A stretch of DNA of 64,000 nucleotides from Brachionus manjavacas (GCA_019054805.1 JAHQIY010000003.1:3100001-3164000), one strand, 5' to 3'; numbered from the stretch's first letter, positions 24,101-31,795 are shown. The notes: generated by a model from the letters alone, not told the origin. Made by a program: numbers and translations.

Positions 24101-24611
24101 TTAACTTTTAGAAATCTAGAGAAAAAAATTAAAAAGAATACTTGAGAAGTTCAATAAGAATGCTGAAACTCATTTCGACCAAGACTAGGTCGATTTCAGG
24201 AGTGGCAATCACTTGAAGGTAGATTTTGATTAGTTTTATGTGATCGTCTTTGGTGAAAAAGAGCCCAAATTCATTTATGTATGTCTGGAGACGACTGGTC
24301 CAGTGAACCAGTCCTGGACGAAGCTCGTTAAGGATCAGAGCTTTTGCAAGGTTCGATTTGATCTCCACAAGTTCTTGAAGAGCGTTTTTCTTAGTTTTGT
24401 CAAAATAAGGTAGATGTTTGATAAATTGATTCACATATTGGAAACTTTTCAAGTCCGAATCAATGCTTTCATTAAATTTGACTATGGGACGGTCTAAATT
24501 TTCAAAATCACCGCTCTGAAAATCGCTCAAGGTACTAGTTGCAAGAGAGAATTAATTAATACTGGCATATGTAACATCATTAAAAAATTACCCATAAATT
24601 TTTTCACTCAT
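4289..24611 (-). CDS. PSME4: Proteasome activator complex subunit 4 (PA200/Blm10 family), 13 exons, 3' end beyond window
   Basis: HEAT-repeat proteasome cap that binds the 20S core and stimulates ubiquitin-independent degradation, in the nucleus for the animal family. Exons on the minus strand: 24611-24592, 24534-24142, 24074-23964, 23909-23654, 19997-19653, 19387-19329, 16830-15923, 13117-13050, 12995-12765, 12674-12403, 11956-11728, 6166-6068, 6015-4289. All introns are GT-AG, and the 4718 coding bases stay in frame across every junction. The protein aligns end to end with animal PSME4 as I know it: MLEEWRPLMCPFD (exon 4), YPSNDG (exon 5), LLQRIPEALIERMR (exon 6), WGYYTWP (about residue 1330) and GLIRGSKYW (about residue 1445). 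The last exon ends in a good donor (CC|GTAAGT), so the remaining roughly 300 C-terminal residues lie past position 1; I found none of them between 1 and 4288. Introns of 3656, 2498, 2805, 5561 and >4288 bp carry transposons; most of the others are 52-90 bp. The start ATG is inferred from the short exon 1 and in-phase splicing. Confidence 0.95.
6785..7830 (-). repeat. LINE-A copy, 5'-truncated
   Basis: Minus-strand ORF 7731-7198 (177 codons) reads ELEQWLFKWKMKISVEQSCS, IKFLGIKFDSKLTFSSMIEE, LGNLYKSLIGSILDHSFPCL and IQNSAVRSILKLRYDT: the post-catalytic thumb and C-terminus of the LINE-A reverse transcriptase. The catalytic FADD block just upstream is interrupted (about 7750). The 3' UTR is A-rich and ends with CTGAAGGAGCTTAAGCTCGG and AAATAAATAAATAAATA at 6830-6785, matching the plus copy ending at 3984. 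It lies in PSME4 intron 11, same strand as the gene. Confidence 0.8.
8520..9597 (+). repeat. LINE-C reverse transcriptase 3' half with (ACT)n tail
   Basis: The frame at 8520-9152 reads LLFVLYINDLPDCV, FYSDDSKIL (the catalytic YADD block, here YSDD), CERDLGVMVSSDLKWTSQV and SMVRPHLDYAVQVWNPS, typical of CR1/L2/Jockey-type elements. One frameshift near 9145 leads to KLSERRVRGDLIEMYKLVNG. An in-frame TAG at about 9332 is followed by FSNRVVPHWNRLPENVV up to about 9560. The element ends with (ACT)n at 9579-9594. This is the best-preserved LINE C-terminus in the window. In PSME4 intron 11, antisense. Confidence 0.82.
9600..11727. other. PSME4 intron 11 remainder, AT-rich, no gene
   Basis: Long A/T runs and short AT-rich open frames only (for example about 60 codons at 10698-10507 minus), which I do not accept as genes. 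It contains one perfect inverted repeat at 10935-10975, listed separately. Around 11520-11650 the base composition is less extreme, without a recognisable product. Confidence 0.5.
10935..10975. repeat. Perfect inverted repeat, 18-bp arms, 5-nt loop
   Basis: TGGATAAATCGTAAAAAA at 10935-10952 and its exact reverse complement at 10958-10975, with loop TAGCC. It lies in PSME4 intron 11. No flanking duplication or coding sequence. It could be a MITE core or a fold-back template-switch product. Confidence 0.85.
11728..11956 (-). CDS. PSME4: PSME4 exon 11 (residues 888-964)
   Basis: Starts in phase 2 (T-ATT-GAC, IDSLVNCAQREELNKGLGFE) after TCCAAG and ends VMIILLSR at AGA|GTAAGT. The family counterpart is the block around VSLEETKLYTGLEYDLS and SLFLIIKIIG. 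It is followed by the largest complete intron, 5561 bp (11727-6167), which contains two LINE fragments. Confidence 0.9.
12321..12384. repeat. Short MITE-like inverted repeat (CAGAGTTG family)
   Basis: CAGAGTTGTATTAAAGTCAC AAGT at the left and the reverse complement of CAGAATTGTTTTTAAGTCAC AAGT at the right. The arms are imperfect and the whole is 64 bp. The ends resemble the 314-bp element at 17640-17953. No clear target duplication, so it is probably a decayed or deleted copy. In PSME4 intron 10. Confidence 0.5.
12403..13117 (-). CDS. PSME4: PSME4 exons 8-10 (residues 698-887)
   Basis: Exon 8 (68 bp) encodes NILIKSERCDPSILWNLHLF, matching the family's LLWNLQLLSE block. Exon 9 (231 bp) starts LLKSNGTILLENMHDIKEIL and ends SEHLPFR. 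Exon 10 (272 bp) starts DWGKYISPDELKIEYHIPNV and ends KKSVDE plus two bases. The introns are 54 and 90 bp. The intron after exon 10 is 446 bp and holds a short inverted repeat of MITE type. Confidence 0.93.
13631..13725. repeat. 95-bp near-palindrome (hairpin element)
   Basis: TCTGATGTCAATAAAAGG plus a T run at the left end, and the reverse complement of TCTAATGTCAATAAAAGG at the right. The arms match at 23 of 24 positions and continue imperfectly inward (AAATCAAAATAGTT opposite AACTGATTTTAAA). Fold-back MITE is the simplest reading. It lies in PSME4 intron 7. Confidence 0.7.
14584..15390 (+). CDS. Mutator-like transposase remnant with SWIM zinc finger and AT-hook core
   Basis: An uninterrupted 268-codon ORF from ATG to TAG inside PSME4 intron 7, antisense to PSME4. 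Residues 24-50 (TIQADSTYKLNWHNFPVLII) match the first catalytic block of MULE transposases (DSTYK, Asp28). Residues 152-165 are a SWIM zinc finger, CNCPAFLKRNMCKH (CX1CX8CX1H). A GRP AT-hook core follows (KKPKGRPPL, about 190-197), then a basic tail (KPARKRKQ and NKKPKIG), nuclear-signal-like. The stretch that normally carries the second Asp and the Glu between the MULE block and the SWIM finger is much shortened, and the N-terminal zinc-finger part is absent. It is therefore unlikely to be an active transposase. The intact frame may mean recent insertion, domestication or a non-autonomous partner; I cannot tell which. Confidence 0.7.
   Translation: MSEKSISFFVSSKRLLSIANHTATIQADSTYKLNWHNFPVLIIGSSDSDHKFHPLGVALCTTENWTTEQYRTAYDWLRRKDNVITSAKNGPKSCYFKSGPSQHQVTNQMKKKYNESNSNLQSNLESFDHYHSILFSMWKMTLNSDNWKKSKCNCPAFLKRNMCKHIIAIAAMKHLVTIPIAAKQVLIDGKKPKGRPPLAKKALVYYPKDIIKSQATTSTPATSKPTAKPARKRKQTEVTENTDEISNKKPKIGENQVSDLILKARRTC
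15923..16830 (-). CDS. PSME4: PSME4 exon 7 (residues 395-697)
   Basis: This 908-bp exon begins EKLKKYEWLREG and runs through FQYLCFLRADLMLPTLIDQM, SVLPGIDLNDLNKLILTFQF and CDCTPALKIRDDLTDYDKDI, all family-typical helical-repeat blocks. It ends SKMKN plus one base at a T|GTAATT donor. The preceding intron (19328-16831) contains an RTE-like LINE and a MITE; the following one (15922-13118) contains a Mutator-like ORF on the opposite strand. Confidence 0.93.
17180..19215 (+). repeat. RTE-like LINE, heavily decayed, with internal duplication
   Basis: Frame pieces on the plus strand: EDWSKGLIVKLPKKGN (17447-17494), IGQDGIHLRVLKECAT (about 18330-18380), LGLIENFEDLDFANDFALIL (18570-18630; FAND in place of FADD), SSLVKSVLLY*SECL (about 18828) and VLRMPTDRILRVALPLKSKG (about 19022-19081). 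This order and wording is that of RTE-type LINEs as I know them. Stops occur every few tens of codons. The LGLIENF segment is present twice (about 18194-18266 and 18568-18646). It fills most of PSME4 intron 6 and hosts the MITE at 17640-17953. Confidence 0.7.
17640..17953. mobile_element. hAT-type MITE with terminal inverted repeats
   Basis: Left end CAGAGTTGGTCAAAAGTCAA; the right end is the reverse complement of CAGAGTTGGTCAAAAATCAA. The first 15 bp match perfectly, and subterminal AGTC-rich repeats follow on both sides. Flanking octamers AATAATAA (17632-17639) and ACTAATAA (17954-17961) agree at 7 of 8 bases. CAG-type ends with an 8-bp duplication are a hAT superfamily trait. No coding capacity (314 bp). 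Confidence 0.75.
19329..19997 (-). CDS. PSME4: PSME4 exons 5-6 (residues 261-394)
   Basis: Exon 5 (345 bp) starts NILGLFSRVAKD and ends YYYPSNDGQL at a G|GTAATT donor; read-through after that point hits a stop, which supports the splice. Exon 6 is a 59-bp micro-exon encoding DNFFSLLQRIPEALIERMR, flanked by AAG| and TT|GTAAGT. It is too short to see without the family alignment (KLLQRLPNSVVRRLHRE-like block). Its phase (2) matches the start of exon 7 exactly. Confidence 0.9.
20000..21215. other. PSME4 intron 4, distal part, no gene
   Basis: AT-rich. A segment near 20605-20645 (GGCAAATTGAAGTTAATGATCAAAT) also occurs at about 187-212, showing a shared dispersed repeat of unknown type. No ORF with recognisable sequence. 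Confidence 0.45.
21220..21488 (-). repeat. tRNA-derived SINE
   Basis: Read on the minus strand from 21488: GAGCCCGTATAGCCGAATGG, with an A-box-like TAGCCGAATGG (21479-21469), then a B-box-like GGATCGAGGG (21443-21434), correctly spaced for a tRNA promoter. A tRNA-unrelated body of about 200 bp follows, with GGGGCACCAGTTTCGACTGG and AGATCGGAGCCGTTGCTC. The 3' boundary is estimated from the return to AT-rich sequence. The region is clearly more GC-rich than its surroundings. No clear target duplication seen. Confidence 0.7.
22875..23141. mobile_element. Solo LTR (TGTTGCCG...CGTCAACA)
   Basis: 267 bp starting TGTTGCCGG and ending CGTCAACA (TG...CA with short inverted ends), flanked by perfect 5-bp direct repeats AACAT (22870-22874 and 23142-23146). 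The same sequence family recurs, interrupted, at 57816-57923 plus 60681-60832. No internal retrotransposon region, so this is an LTR left by recombination. It contains TTGGCGCCGGC internally. Strand of the parent element unknown. In PSME4 intron 4. Confidence 0.88.
23654..24611 (-). CDS. PSME4: PSME4 exons 1-4 (N-terminus, residues 1-260)
   Basis: Exon 1 is only 20 bp (MSEKIY plus two bases of a Gly codon) and is followed by a 57-bp intron. Exon 2 (393 bp) reads GTLSDFQSGDFE and ends in ELLK. Exon 3 begins KYYLLKRDDL and contains DWRPLY. Exon 4 contains NDMLEEWRPLMCPFDMSM, the best conserved N-terminal block of the family. Introns 2 and 3 are 67 and 54 bp. Exon 4 ends at a strong donor (ACT|GTAAGT), followed by the first transposon-swollen intron. 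Confidence 0.93.
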
Positions 24612-24791
24612 TTTGTCATCTAGATTTTAAAGTTTTGGAAAATAAATTTTTTTTTCCAATTTTCTAATAGTTTTTTATTTGGGTTAAAATTTAATGAAGC
24701 AAAAAGTTTTAAATGCATGAAAGATAATTAAAATATATATTGATAGCCTGTGTACTTAAAAATTAGATTTTTTGAAAAAATTGACAGCTTC

Positions 24792-24798
24792 AAAAAAA
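24792..24798 (-). terminator. RNA polymerase III T-run terminator of tRNA-Asn
   Basis: Seven consecutive T residues on the minus strand, two bases after the discriminator end of the tRNA gene: the standard polymerase III stop signal. Confidence 0.85.
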
Positions 24799-24800
24799 TC

Positions 24801-24816
24801 GTCCCTAGGTGGATTC

Positions 24817-24853
<37 letters not shown>

Positions 24854-24873
24854 GCCGATTGCGCCATAGAGAC
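24801..24873 (-). tRNA. tRNA-Asn (anticodon GUU)
   Basis: A 73-nt cloverleaf. The acceptor stem is GTCTCTA/TAGGGAC with one G-U pair. The anticodon stem is TTCGG/CCGAA around loop CTGTTAA, with GTT at 24839-24837. The D arm (A box TGGCGCAATCGG) and T arm (GGTTCGAATCC, B box) are canonical. No intron and no encoded CCA. A run of seven T follows at 24798-24792. It lies on the same strand as PSME4, about 190 bp upstream of its start codon. Confidence 0.97.
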
Positions 24874-25990
24874 ATCAATGATCTGATGGCTAACAGATCC
24901 TAAAGATTTTTTTTGAAAATCACAAGTTTGCTCACAGAAAATAAATTTATTTTTTCTTTGATATATATCGGTTGATAGATTACTAGTTAAAATATTTCTA
25001 TAAATCGTTCCATTTTCTTAGATTAAAAATTTGAATTTTAGCTTTTCATTTCATTATAAGCGTTAAATGTGAAAAATGTCATATTTTTTTAATTTAATTT
25101 CTTTTTCCTTGTTAATTCGATTTAATATATTCTTATTTTTCTTTTTGTTAAACAAAATTTAAAATTTATATCTAATTTTTAAGCATAATTAAATTTAAAA
25201 CTGAATTTGCTCTAAAAAAATGAGCTGAAAATGAAGTAAAATTAACGATCACAGTTTTTCGTAAAAGTTTTAACTTCAACTTTTTGGTAAATTTTAAGCA
25301 TTTTTTGAGCGTTTTTTACGCTTCTTTTTTTCGTTGACTTAAAATTTTTTTATTTTCAGTTAAATTTAATAGAAGAGTTTTTTTAAATTAGATATATTTT
25401 TTTAAGATTGAGTTTAAAAAAACTAGTCACAAAAAAATTAATCTAGTCATATTTGTATGAACAGTTAAAAGTTAAAATTTTACCCGGGCATGAAATTTTC
25501 ATACCACTGGTCTAATTCTTTACATGAACCAAATCATCTTGATCATCAATTTGGCTACCAATCTTGTCTACTAGAACCAGCTTCATCAAAATAAACGCAT
25601 TTTGGCATTATTGGGTTTATGCTCAATTTTTGATGTTCAAAATGATCAAGTCAAGTTTTAAATATGAAATGGATTGCTTTTTCTTTAAAAAAAAATGCAG
25701 AGATACTTGGGTTGAGTGGGTAAATAAAAAGATAGATTCTGCAATATTAAAATGCACAGAGCAGAGTGCACACTATCTAAACGAAGCTATTTTAAGTGAG
25801 TAATTTTTTGGCATTGTGAATTTTGAAACAAAGTGCAAAAACTAAAATTTTAAAATGAAATAACTTTTTTACTTTGAGTCTTAAAATTGTTATGCAAAAT
25901 GTATCAGCTGACACAAACTTTGTACCAACCAAATTAAATCTCTGAAAAAACTCTGCAAGCAAGTAGAAAATCATTAAAATTAAATTTCAA
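24874..25990. other. Intergenic AT-rich stretch, no confident gene
   Basis: The only candidate is a plus-strand open frame at 25564-25803 without ATG (contains MDCFFFKKKCRDTWVEWVNK). Its composition is protein-like, but it has no recognised family and no visible splice context. The rest is A/T runs. Confidence 0.4.
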
Positions 25991-25999
25991 CGCGTAACA

Positions 26000-26960
26000 C
26001 ATGTTTACAAAGTTGAAGCTTCAGGAAAAATAGAGGTAATAGTAAGGTAGCAATTATACAATAGAGTTGGGTATTTAATATATTTTGATTCAAAACCTTC
26101 TTTGTATTCCTCCAATAGTCTGACAACCAAAAGAATAGAATGACTCAGTCTTGTCCCAACAAATCTCTCACTCAACTCAAAAAACCAATTCGAGACTGTC
26201 AGTAATTAAAGTTTATTAAAAGCCTTAAGATGGACGATGTTGGAGGGAATATCATATTTTAACTTAAGGATAAGGATAGATCTGACTGCTGTATTCTGAA
26301 TTGCTTGTAGATTTTTGTTATTATCCTCTGCAAATGAATTCAAGCAAGGAAAAGAATAGTCTAAAATTGGCCCGCCAAAAAATTTAAATACATTTTTTTG
26401 TATAAATTATATAAATCCTCTGGTGTATTTTGATTAAGTCCCCACTTTTTATTTGACAATATCTTAATAATATTTAACCTTTTATTGCAGCGTTCTTTGA
26501 TTTCGTTTACCATTACATTAAAGTTTAACTTAGAATCAAATTTAATGCCAAGAAACTTGATTTCTTTTTGGCTCACTATTCTGTTTCCATAAATTTTTAA
26601 GTTTAGATCATCACTCTCTTTTTTATATCTAGAAGACTCCTGAACACGACTTTTCTACTGATATCTTCATTTTCCATTTAATAAGCCATTGTTCTAGTTC
26701 GTTGGTGTATTTATTTATCTTATTTTCAAGGTTCCCTGTTTTGTTATAAATGAAGAATGTAACTAGATCATCTGCGAAAAGCAGAGAGTATTCATTATTT
26801 GTTTTGTTTATTTTTGGGATGTCATTAATATATATACTAAATGATAGGGGACTAATAACTGAGCCTTGAGGAATACCTGCAGTTATTTGGTATTCTTCGC
26901 TCAAGTGGTCATTCACATTTACCTTAAATGACCTAGAGTCTAGAAAGGATATGAATGATT
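26000..26960 (-). repeat. LINE-A copy, 5'-truncated at the RT palm
   Basis: The minus strand from 26960 reads SFKVNVNDHLSEEYQITA, GIPQGSVISPLSFSIYINDI, SLLFADDLVTFFIYNKTGNL (intact FADD), ELEQWLIKWKMKISVEKSC, then IKFLGIKFDSKLNFNVMVNE and the C-terminal region with CNKRLNIIKILSNKKWGL. Disrupted by frameshifts around 26600 and 26400. The 3' region 26180-26000 matches the plus copy ending at about 34350 and the minus copy at 7020-7200. Confidence 0.8.
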
Positions 26961-27002
26961 CAAATGAAGTTTAAACAATTAGTTTATAAATGAACTTGAG
27001 TG

Positions 27003-29560
27003 GATATTTATTTATTAGTTTACCATTGACGAGCTAAAGCTCTTTCCTTCAGACATGTTTTCGTATTCAAAAGAGCGCCTTTGATGAGTTTATCGAATCT
27101 AAATAAAGCTTTGTCCCTTCTTGAAACCCTTAATATAATTATATCTAATTAATTTGTCATATTTGTAAAAAAAATTTACGCCGTAAAATTTTTTAAAATA
27201 CGGATTATTTTAACTCGTAAAACTTTACTTTTTTTACTGAGCCTTGAGGAACACCTGCAGTTATTTGATATTCGTCGCTCACAAGTGGTCATTCACATTT
27301 AGCTTAAATGTCCTACTATCTAAAAAGGATCTAATCCAGTTAGTCAATTAATGAGGTGGATTCATTTTAATCAATATAGAAGTAAACCTTCATACCAAAT
27401 CCTATCAAAGGCTTGATATTTATTAAAAACACGCCGCAAACTCTTTATTTTCCTTTTTTATGATTCCACAGTTTTTTGAATTAAAAAGAATAGATTATCC
27501 GATGTTCGCCGGTTTTTTCCTAAATCAAGATTGCTCCTGGATAAGGAGCGAATTATGTTCCAAAAAATTGTATAATCTTGAATAAACTATTCGTTCCAGT
27601 AAATTTCCTAAACAACTCGTTATACTAATTGGTCTATAATTTAAAGGATCTTGTAAAGAAGAGGCTTTTTTTTGAATCATAGTAATGTTCGAAGTTTTCC
27701 ACGCTTTCGGGACTTTACCTACTCTAAGAGATAAATTAAAAAGTTCTAAGATTTCTATTAATGAAATTCTTGGTAATTTTTTTAGCATCAAATTATGAAT
27801 TTGGTCAGGTCCTGATGCCGCTTCATTTTTCAATCTTTTTATAGCTATAATTAATTCTTTTAAGCAAATTGGATCATTAAAATAAGGCTGATCATAATTG
27901 CTAAAGAATTCAGAGTTAGAATTAAGTATTTCGAAATCTATATCAAGATCTATTAAATCAGAATTAGAACTAAAAATTGATCTAAATTTATTTATTTTTT
28001 TTCCAGATTGGTCTACTTGTCAGTGGATTTTTTCCCATCTTCACGATAAAATCAAACCAATTTTGATTCCAGAATTTTTTTAAAGAGACTTTTAATTCAA
28101 ATGTCAGTTGATTAAATTTTTGCTTTAGCTTTTGAAAGCGAGTTTTTTGAAAGTTTCTTCTTACTTTCCTACGTTCTTTAATTAAATTAACAATGTCCGG
28201 GGGAAGACTGGATTTGTAGATTTTCTGAGAATGGTAAGGAATACTTTTATGTGATGCATAAATGATTTTTTCTTTAATTTTATCGTTTAGTTGATCAAAA
28301 GTGAGGATACTTTCAGTGATATTAACTATTTGAGAATTTAAAATCTCGCTAAAGAATTGCCAGTTTGCTTTCTTAAGGTTTTTTAGCTGTAGATTTATTT
28401 TTTAATTGATAGCCCATAGAAATTGATGCTTCGATTGGGAAATGGTCACTAGTCATGTCTTGACAATTTAAGACATTGAAGTCGGTAATTTTTTCAATTA
28501 ATGAAGTTGAAGCAAAGAAAAGATCAAGAATTTCAAAGTAATTCCTATTAAAAATATTGAAAGGAGGGCGCTTATCATTGATTACTGAAAAGTCTAGCTC
28601 ATTAATTTTTCTTTTCGGCATTATTCAATTATCATTTTCCCCTACGCAGCCTATTTGCTTTGTTCTAGCGTTTAGATCACCACCTAAAAAGTAGTTTTTA
28701 CATTTATTATAAACTGTTTTAAAAAGCTCAAAGTTAAGAAGAACATTGGGTGGGTTATAAAGACTAAATCATTATAACCCACCCAATGTTCTTCTAAAAC
28801 CACTAATTCATTATTCTTTCCCAAGTATAATTTTATACAAAGCAGTTCGAAATTGAATTCCTCATAAGAAAAATCTTGTATAAATTCAATTCCTTCATTA
28901 ATTAAAATGGCTACTCCTCCACCATACTTGTTGCGTGGTTTTTCTACAAACTGATATTTCATAAAAACAAGATTTAATTTGCCTCACTCAAATCTATCTT
29001 TAATTCATTGGGCAAAACAATGTCGGGACATTTTTGAGCTAAAAAATTTCTTAAGAGATGAACCCTACTGGGTAAGTGAAGGCAATTCCAGTCTTTAATT
29101 ACTTACCTGTTCTTAGAGGAAAGTTGACTTTTTCGATTCTGCTGTTCGTGAATCGTCAGATTCTGAAACGGGCTTGATTTGCTAGTTCAATCGATATAAG
29201 CCTCTCGGCATTTCTGTGTTAAATGTCCTTTTTGATTACAGTTTTCGCAAGCTTGGTTCTTAACAGGACATCTATAATGTTGTGACCTTCACCATTACAA
29301 AAAAAGCAATTTTGTTTTTGTCCAGCAATTGAAATTACGCACTTTAATCTGTATAGAACTGTTGTACCAGTCCAATTTCTAACTAACTGATCTGATTCTT
29401 TCGGGAAGGAAATTTTTACTAGTTTGACACCGTTTTTAACTTGACTATCTTTGTACGCATCGAAAAATTCTTGGAGTAATTGCTTGTTGAAATCATCTGG
29501 GAGAAAGTGAAATTATAATATCGAGTACCTTCTTGTCTCTGGTGATTTGTTGGCATTTTC
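27003..29560 (-). repeat. LINE-A copy with ORF1, endonuclease and part of the RT
   Basis: The longest LINE-A. ORF1 zinc knuckles lie at about 29340-29200 (CFFCNGEGHN, then CENCNQKGHLTQKC after a frameshift). The AP-type endonuclease at about 29040-28400 reads CPDIVLPNELKIDLSEAN, NKYGGGVAILINEG, LGGDLNARTKQIG and TSDHFPIEASI. The RT fingers at 27833-27525 read LNYRPISITSCLGNLLERIV. The palm breaks at about 27237, and the sequence then goes to a 3' tail (GAGCTTTAGCTCGTC...AAATAAATA) near 27060-27003. So the RT catalytic part is deleted. Numerous stops; the endonuclease carries a fold-back insertion at 28737-28795. Confidence 0.82.
28737..28795. repeat. Perfect 24-bp inverted repeat inside the LINE endonuclease
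   Basis: Arms 28737-28760 and 28772-28795 are exact reverse complements (AGAAGAACATTGGGTGGGTT plus ATAA), with an 11-nt loop. It sits in the endonuclease coding region before the GGDLNA motif. One arm appears to be an inverted copy of the other, inserted during replication or reverse transcription. Confidence 0.9.
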
Positions 29561-29586
29561 AAGCTTGAAGTCACCATTTATTTCGA

Positions 29587-30180
29587 TTGAACGAAAATAC
29601 TGAAATTTACAAAGAAATGGTTGCAAAGGCAAATGAAGATAACAAATTAAAATATCAAGTTGAAAACTATTCCAAACGAAGAAAAAGTACTAGAGTTGTT
29701 CAAGTTGAGGAGCTTGAATTTCCAAAATTAACCGAGGCATATATAAAATCGATAACTTATGGAGTTTAACAGCTTAAACAATGTGTTCCTTATACCATCT
29801 CGCATTTGGAACAAAATGCTGATTATGTATGCGAATTCTATGGTGAAAATGAAGAACTAATCCGGGTCAAAATAAAGTCAAGATATTCTTCACAAGTAAT
29901 TCATAACACCTTGATAAAATATTCAACTGTTTCAACAATGGATCCAATTCAAGAATGGTACTGCGATTGTAAAGCTGGTGCAAGGGTATTTGGTGCATGT
30001 TCTCATGTAACAAGTATCATCTGGTATCATCTGGACAAAATAGAAAAGATTTGTTAGTTTCTAAAAAAAAACGAAAATTTGTATAATTTTTGTCTGGATT
30101 GTGATAAAAAGGATCTCGTAGAGAATGATTTATCATTAATCCAAAATGAAAACGAAGAAAAAATTTCTGATACTGAATAA
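29587..30180 (+). pseudogene. SWIM zinc-finger protein, broken by two in-frame stops
   Basis: One reading frame from ATG 29587 to TAA 30180, interrupted by TAA at 29767 and TAG at 30055. The segments are NENTEIYKEMVAKANEDNKL, then LKQCVPYTISHLEQNADYVC, then EWYCDCKAGARVFGACSHVT, which is a SWIM finger (CX1CX9CX1H), then IIWYHLDKIEKIC and a Cys-bearing tail (NFCLDCDKKDLVEN). SWIM fingers with this wording occur in transposon-linked genes of invertebrates (family knowledge; the exact family is not assigned). It converges on the CxxC-finger ORF at 30440-30188, with about 10 bp between the stop codons. Confidence 0.7.
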
Positions 30181-30187
30181 AAGAATA

Positions 30188-30440
30188 AAAATATTCTAAT
30201 TTCTTTCAGTTTCAATAAGCTCTTCAAGCTTCAATTTATTAATAAATTCGTCTTTATTAGTGCATGAATTTGAAAGATACCGATGGCAATCAAAACAAAC
30301 ATATTTGTAGTGTTCCCACTCTATTCCCAATGTCCGAAGTGTAATTTTCACCCAACTGGATGAAATTCCAATCTATTGAGTTTAGGTTTAGAATCAAACC
30401 GGATTTTGCAAAAAGCACATGTACGATAAAGATTGCTCAT
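30188..30440 (-). pseudogene. Small CxxC zinc-finger ORF with one frameshift
   Basis: ATG at 30440: MSNLYRTCAFCKIRFDSKPK, then LNRLEFHP up to a TGA at 30350-30348. Shifting one base in GTTGGG resumes an open frame (WVKITLRTLGIEWEHYKYVC, FDCHRYLSNSCTNKDEF) ending at TAG about 30188. Two CX2C pairs (CAFC and CFDC) suggest one zinc-binding domain of about 85 residues. It faces the SWIM ORF tail to tail, so the two may come from one element. Confidence 0.55.
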
Positions 30441-31789
30441 ATTGAATTTTTAAAAAAGTTAAAATAACAAAAAAATATCTGAGTCAAATTAACTTAAGCT
30501 TGTACAAACCTAGTAGACTTCTATGAATTAAATCTAAAGTAGGAAAGAGTAAAAATTTAGAAATTAAACTTATATGCAAAAAATACTTTCCTAGATTTTA
30601 ATTATTTAATATTCTAATGCCTACGCCCTTTTTATTAAAAAATGTTATTAAATTTTTCTAAAATTGTAATTTTTAAAATAAAAATAAAATTGACATTTTT
30701 TGTATGCATATTTAGTTAAGGAAGCAAAATTTTATAGGAGCTGTTTTTTTTATATGTTTTAGTCACTTAGTAGAACAAAAAAAAAAAAAAAAATCGATGG
30801 CCCTTTGGCTATGGGGTATCTTTAGACCTCAAAAGTAAATAAAGTGTAAATTTTAGTTTTTGAAAGGCTAATGGATCAACGAGTATTTTTTTAGTTATTT
30901 TTTCTGCCATTTTCGGATTCCTTGCTCAATTCTGAACATTTTGTTACACAAAAAGTCTAATTAGCTTCAAAATTAACCGAGATACGGTTGTCTAACTTAA
31001 AACAGTAATTAAAAAAATCTAGAACTTTGAAGCGCTGTAACTTTTGATTGGAAGGTCAGATTTTTATAATTCTAACAGATTATAATTCAGCTCGTCGAGA
31101 TCTACCAGAAAATATATAAAAGTTTAATTTTTCGATTTTTTATTTATGATTGCCCCATTTCCTTTATAATAATTAAAAAAGTCAAAATAAACTTTTTTAA
31201 ATCTAATCTACCAGAATTTACAAACTCAACTTGTAAATTCTGGCTAAAATTTTTATTTTGTAAACATATCACAGCGGTGTCTAGCAGAAAATTCGGCTTT
31301 CATTAAAACATCAGCCAAATTAAAATTGTGAAGAATTTGCATGGAATCAAGATGCAATTACACCAAACTCAAAACCACAAACACTTAAATTTATCTCTCG
31401 TAATGAAAATGCAATGAACACAATTCAACCTAACAAAGCTTCTCAAACAATTCCAGTATTGGTTAAAAAAAATGAAATTTGTAAATCAGAAAAAAAATGA
31501 GGAAAAAAAAAGAATTATTTGTATTTTGAATTAGATGGGAATTATTGTAAAAATTAATTTTTCAATTTTAAATTAACTTCAATTTGATTTAGAATAATCA
31601 GATTTTTGGCAAATATCCCTTAATTATTTTCTTAAAACTGGACTGTTTAAATTAAATATTGTTTGTTTCACCTTTTAAAACTCATAAAAAACCTCTATTA
31701 AAAAATCCATATTTTTAAAATGTTATGAATCAATTAACGAGTTATTTTATTTTTCAAAAAAAAATTCAATTCGTTAATATCTATAATTT
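30441..31789. other. AT-rich spacer, no gene
   Basis: Homopolymer-rich sequence (A16 at about 30778-30793). 31260-31460 is somewhat less AT-rich and contains a run of plausible codons without a stable frame. No recognised repeat or gene. Confidence 0.45.
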
Positions 31790-31795
31790 TTTATT
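31790..31795 (-). promoter_or_regulatory. Putative polyadenylation signal of the DOMON gene
   Basis: AATAAA on the minus strand, 40 bases downstream of the DOMON stop codon. In DNA this AT-rich the hexamer is common, so the position is the only support. Confidence 0.4.

Noticed and set aside
25564-25803. Plus-strand open frame of 79 codons (contains RDTWVEWVNKKIDSAI)
   Set aside because: Protein-like, but lacks an ATG, splice signals or a family; kept only as a note in the spacer entry.
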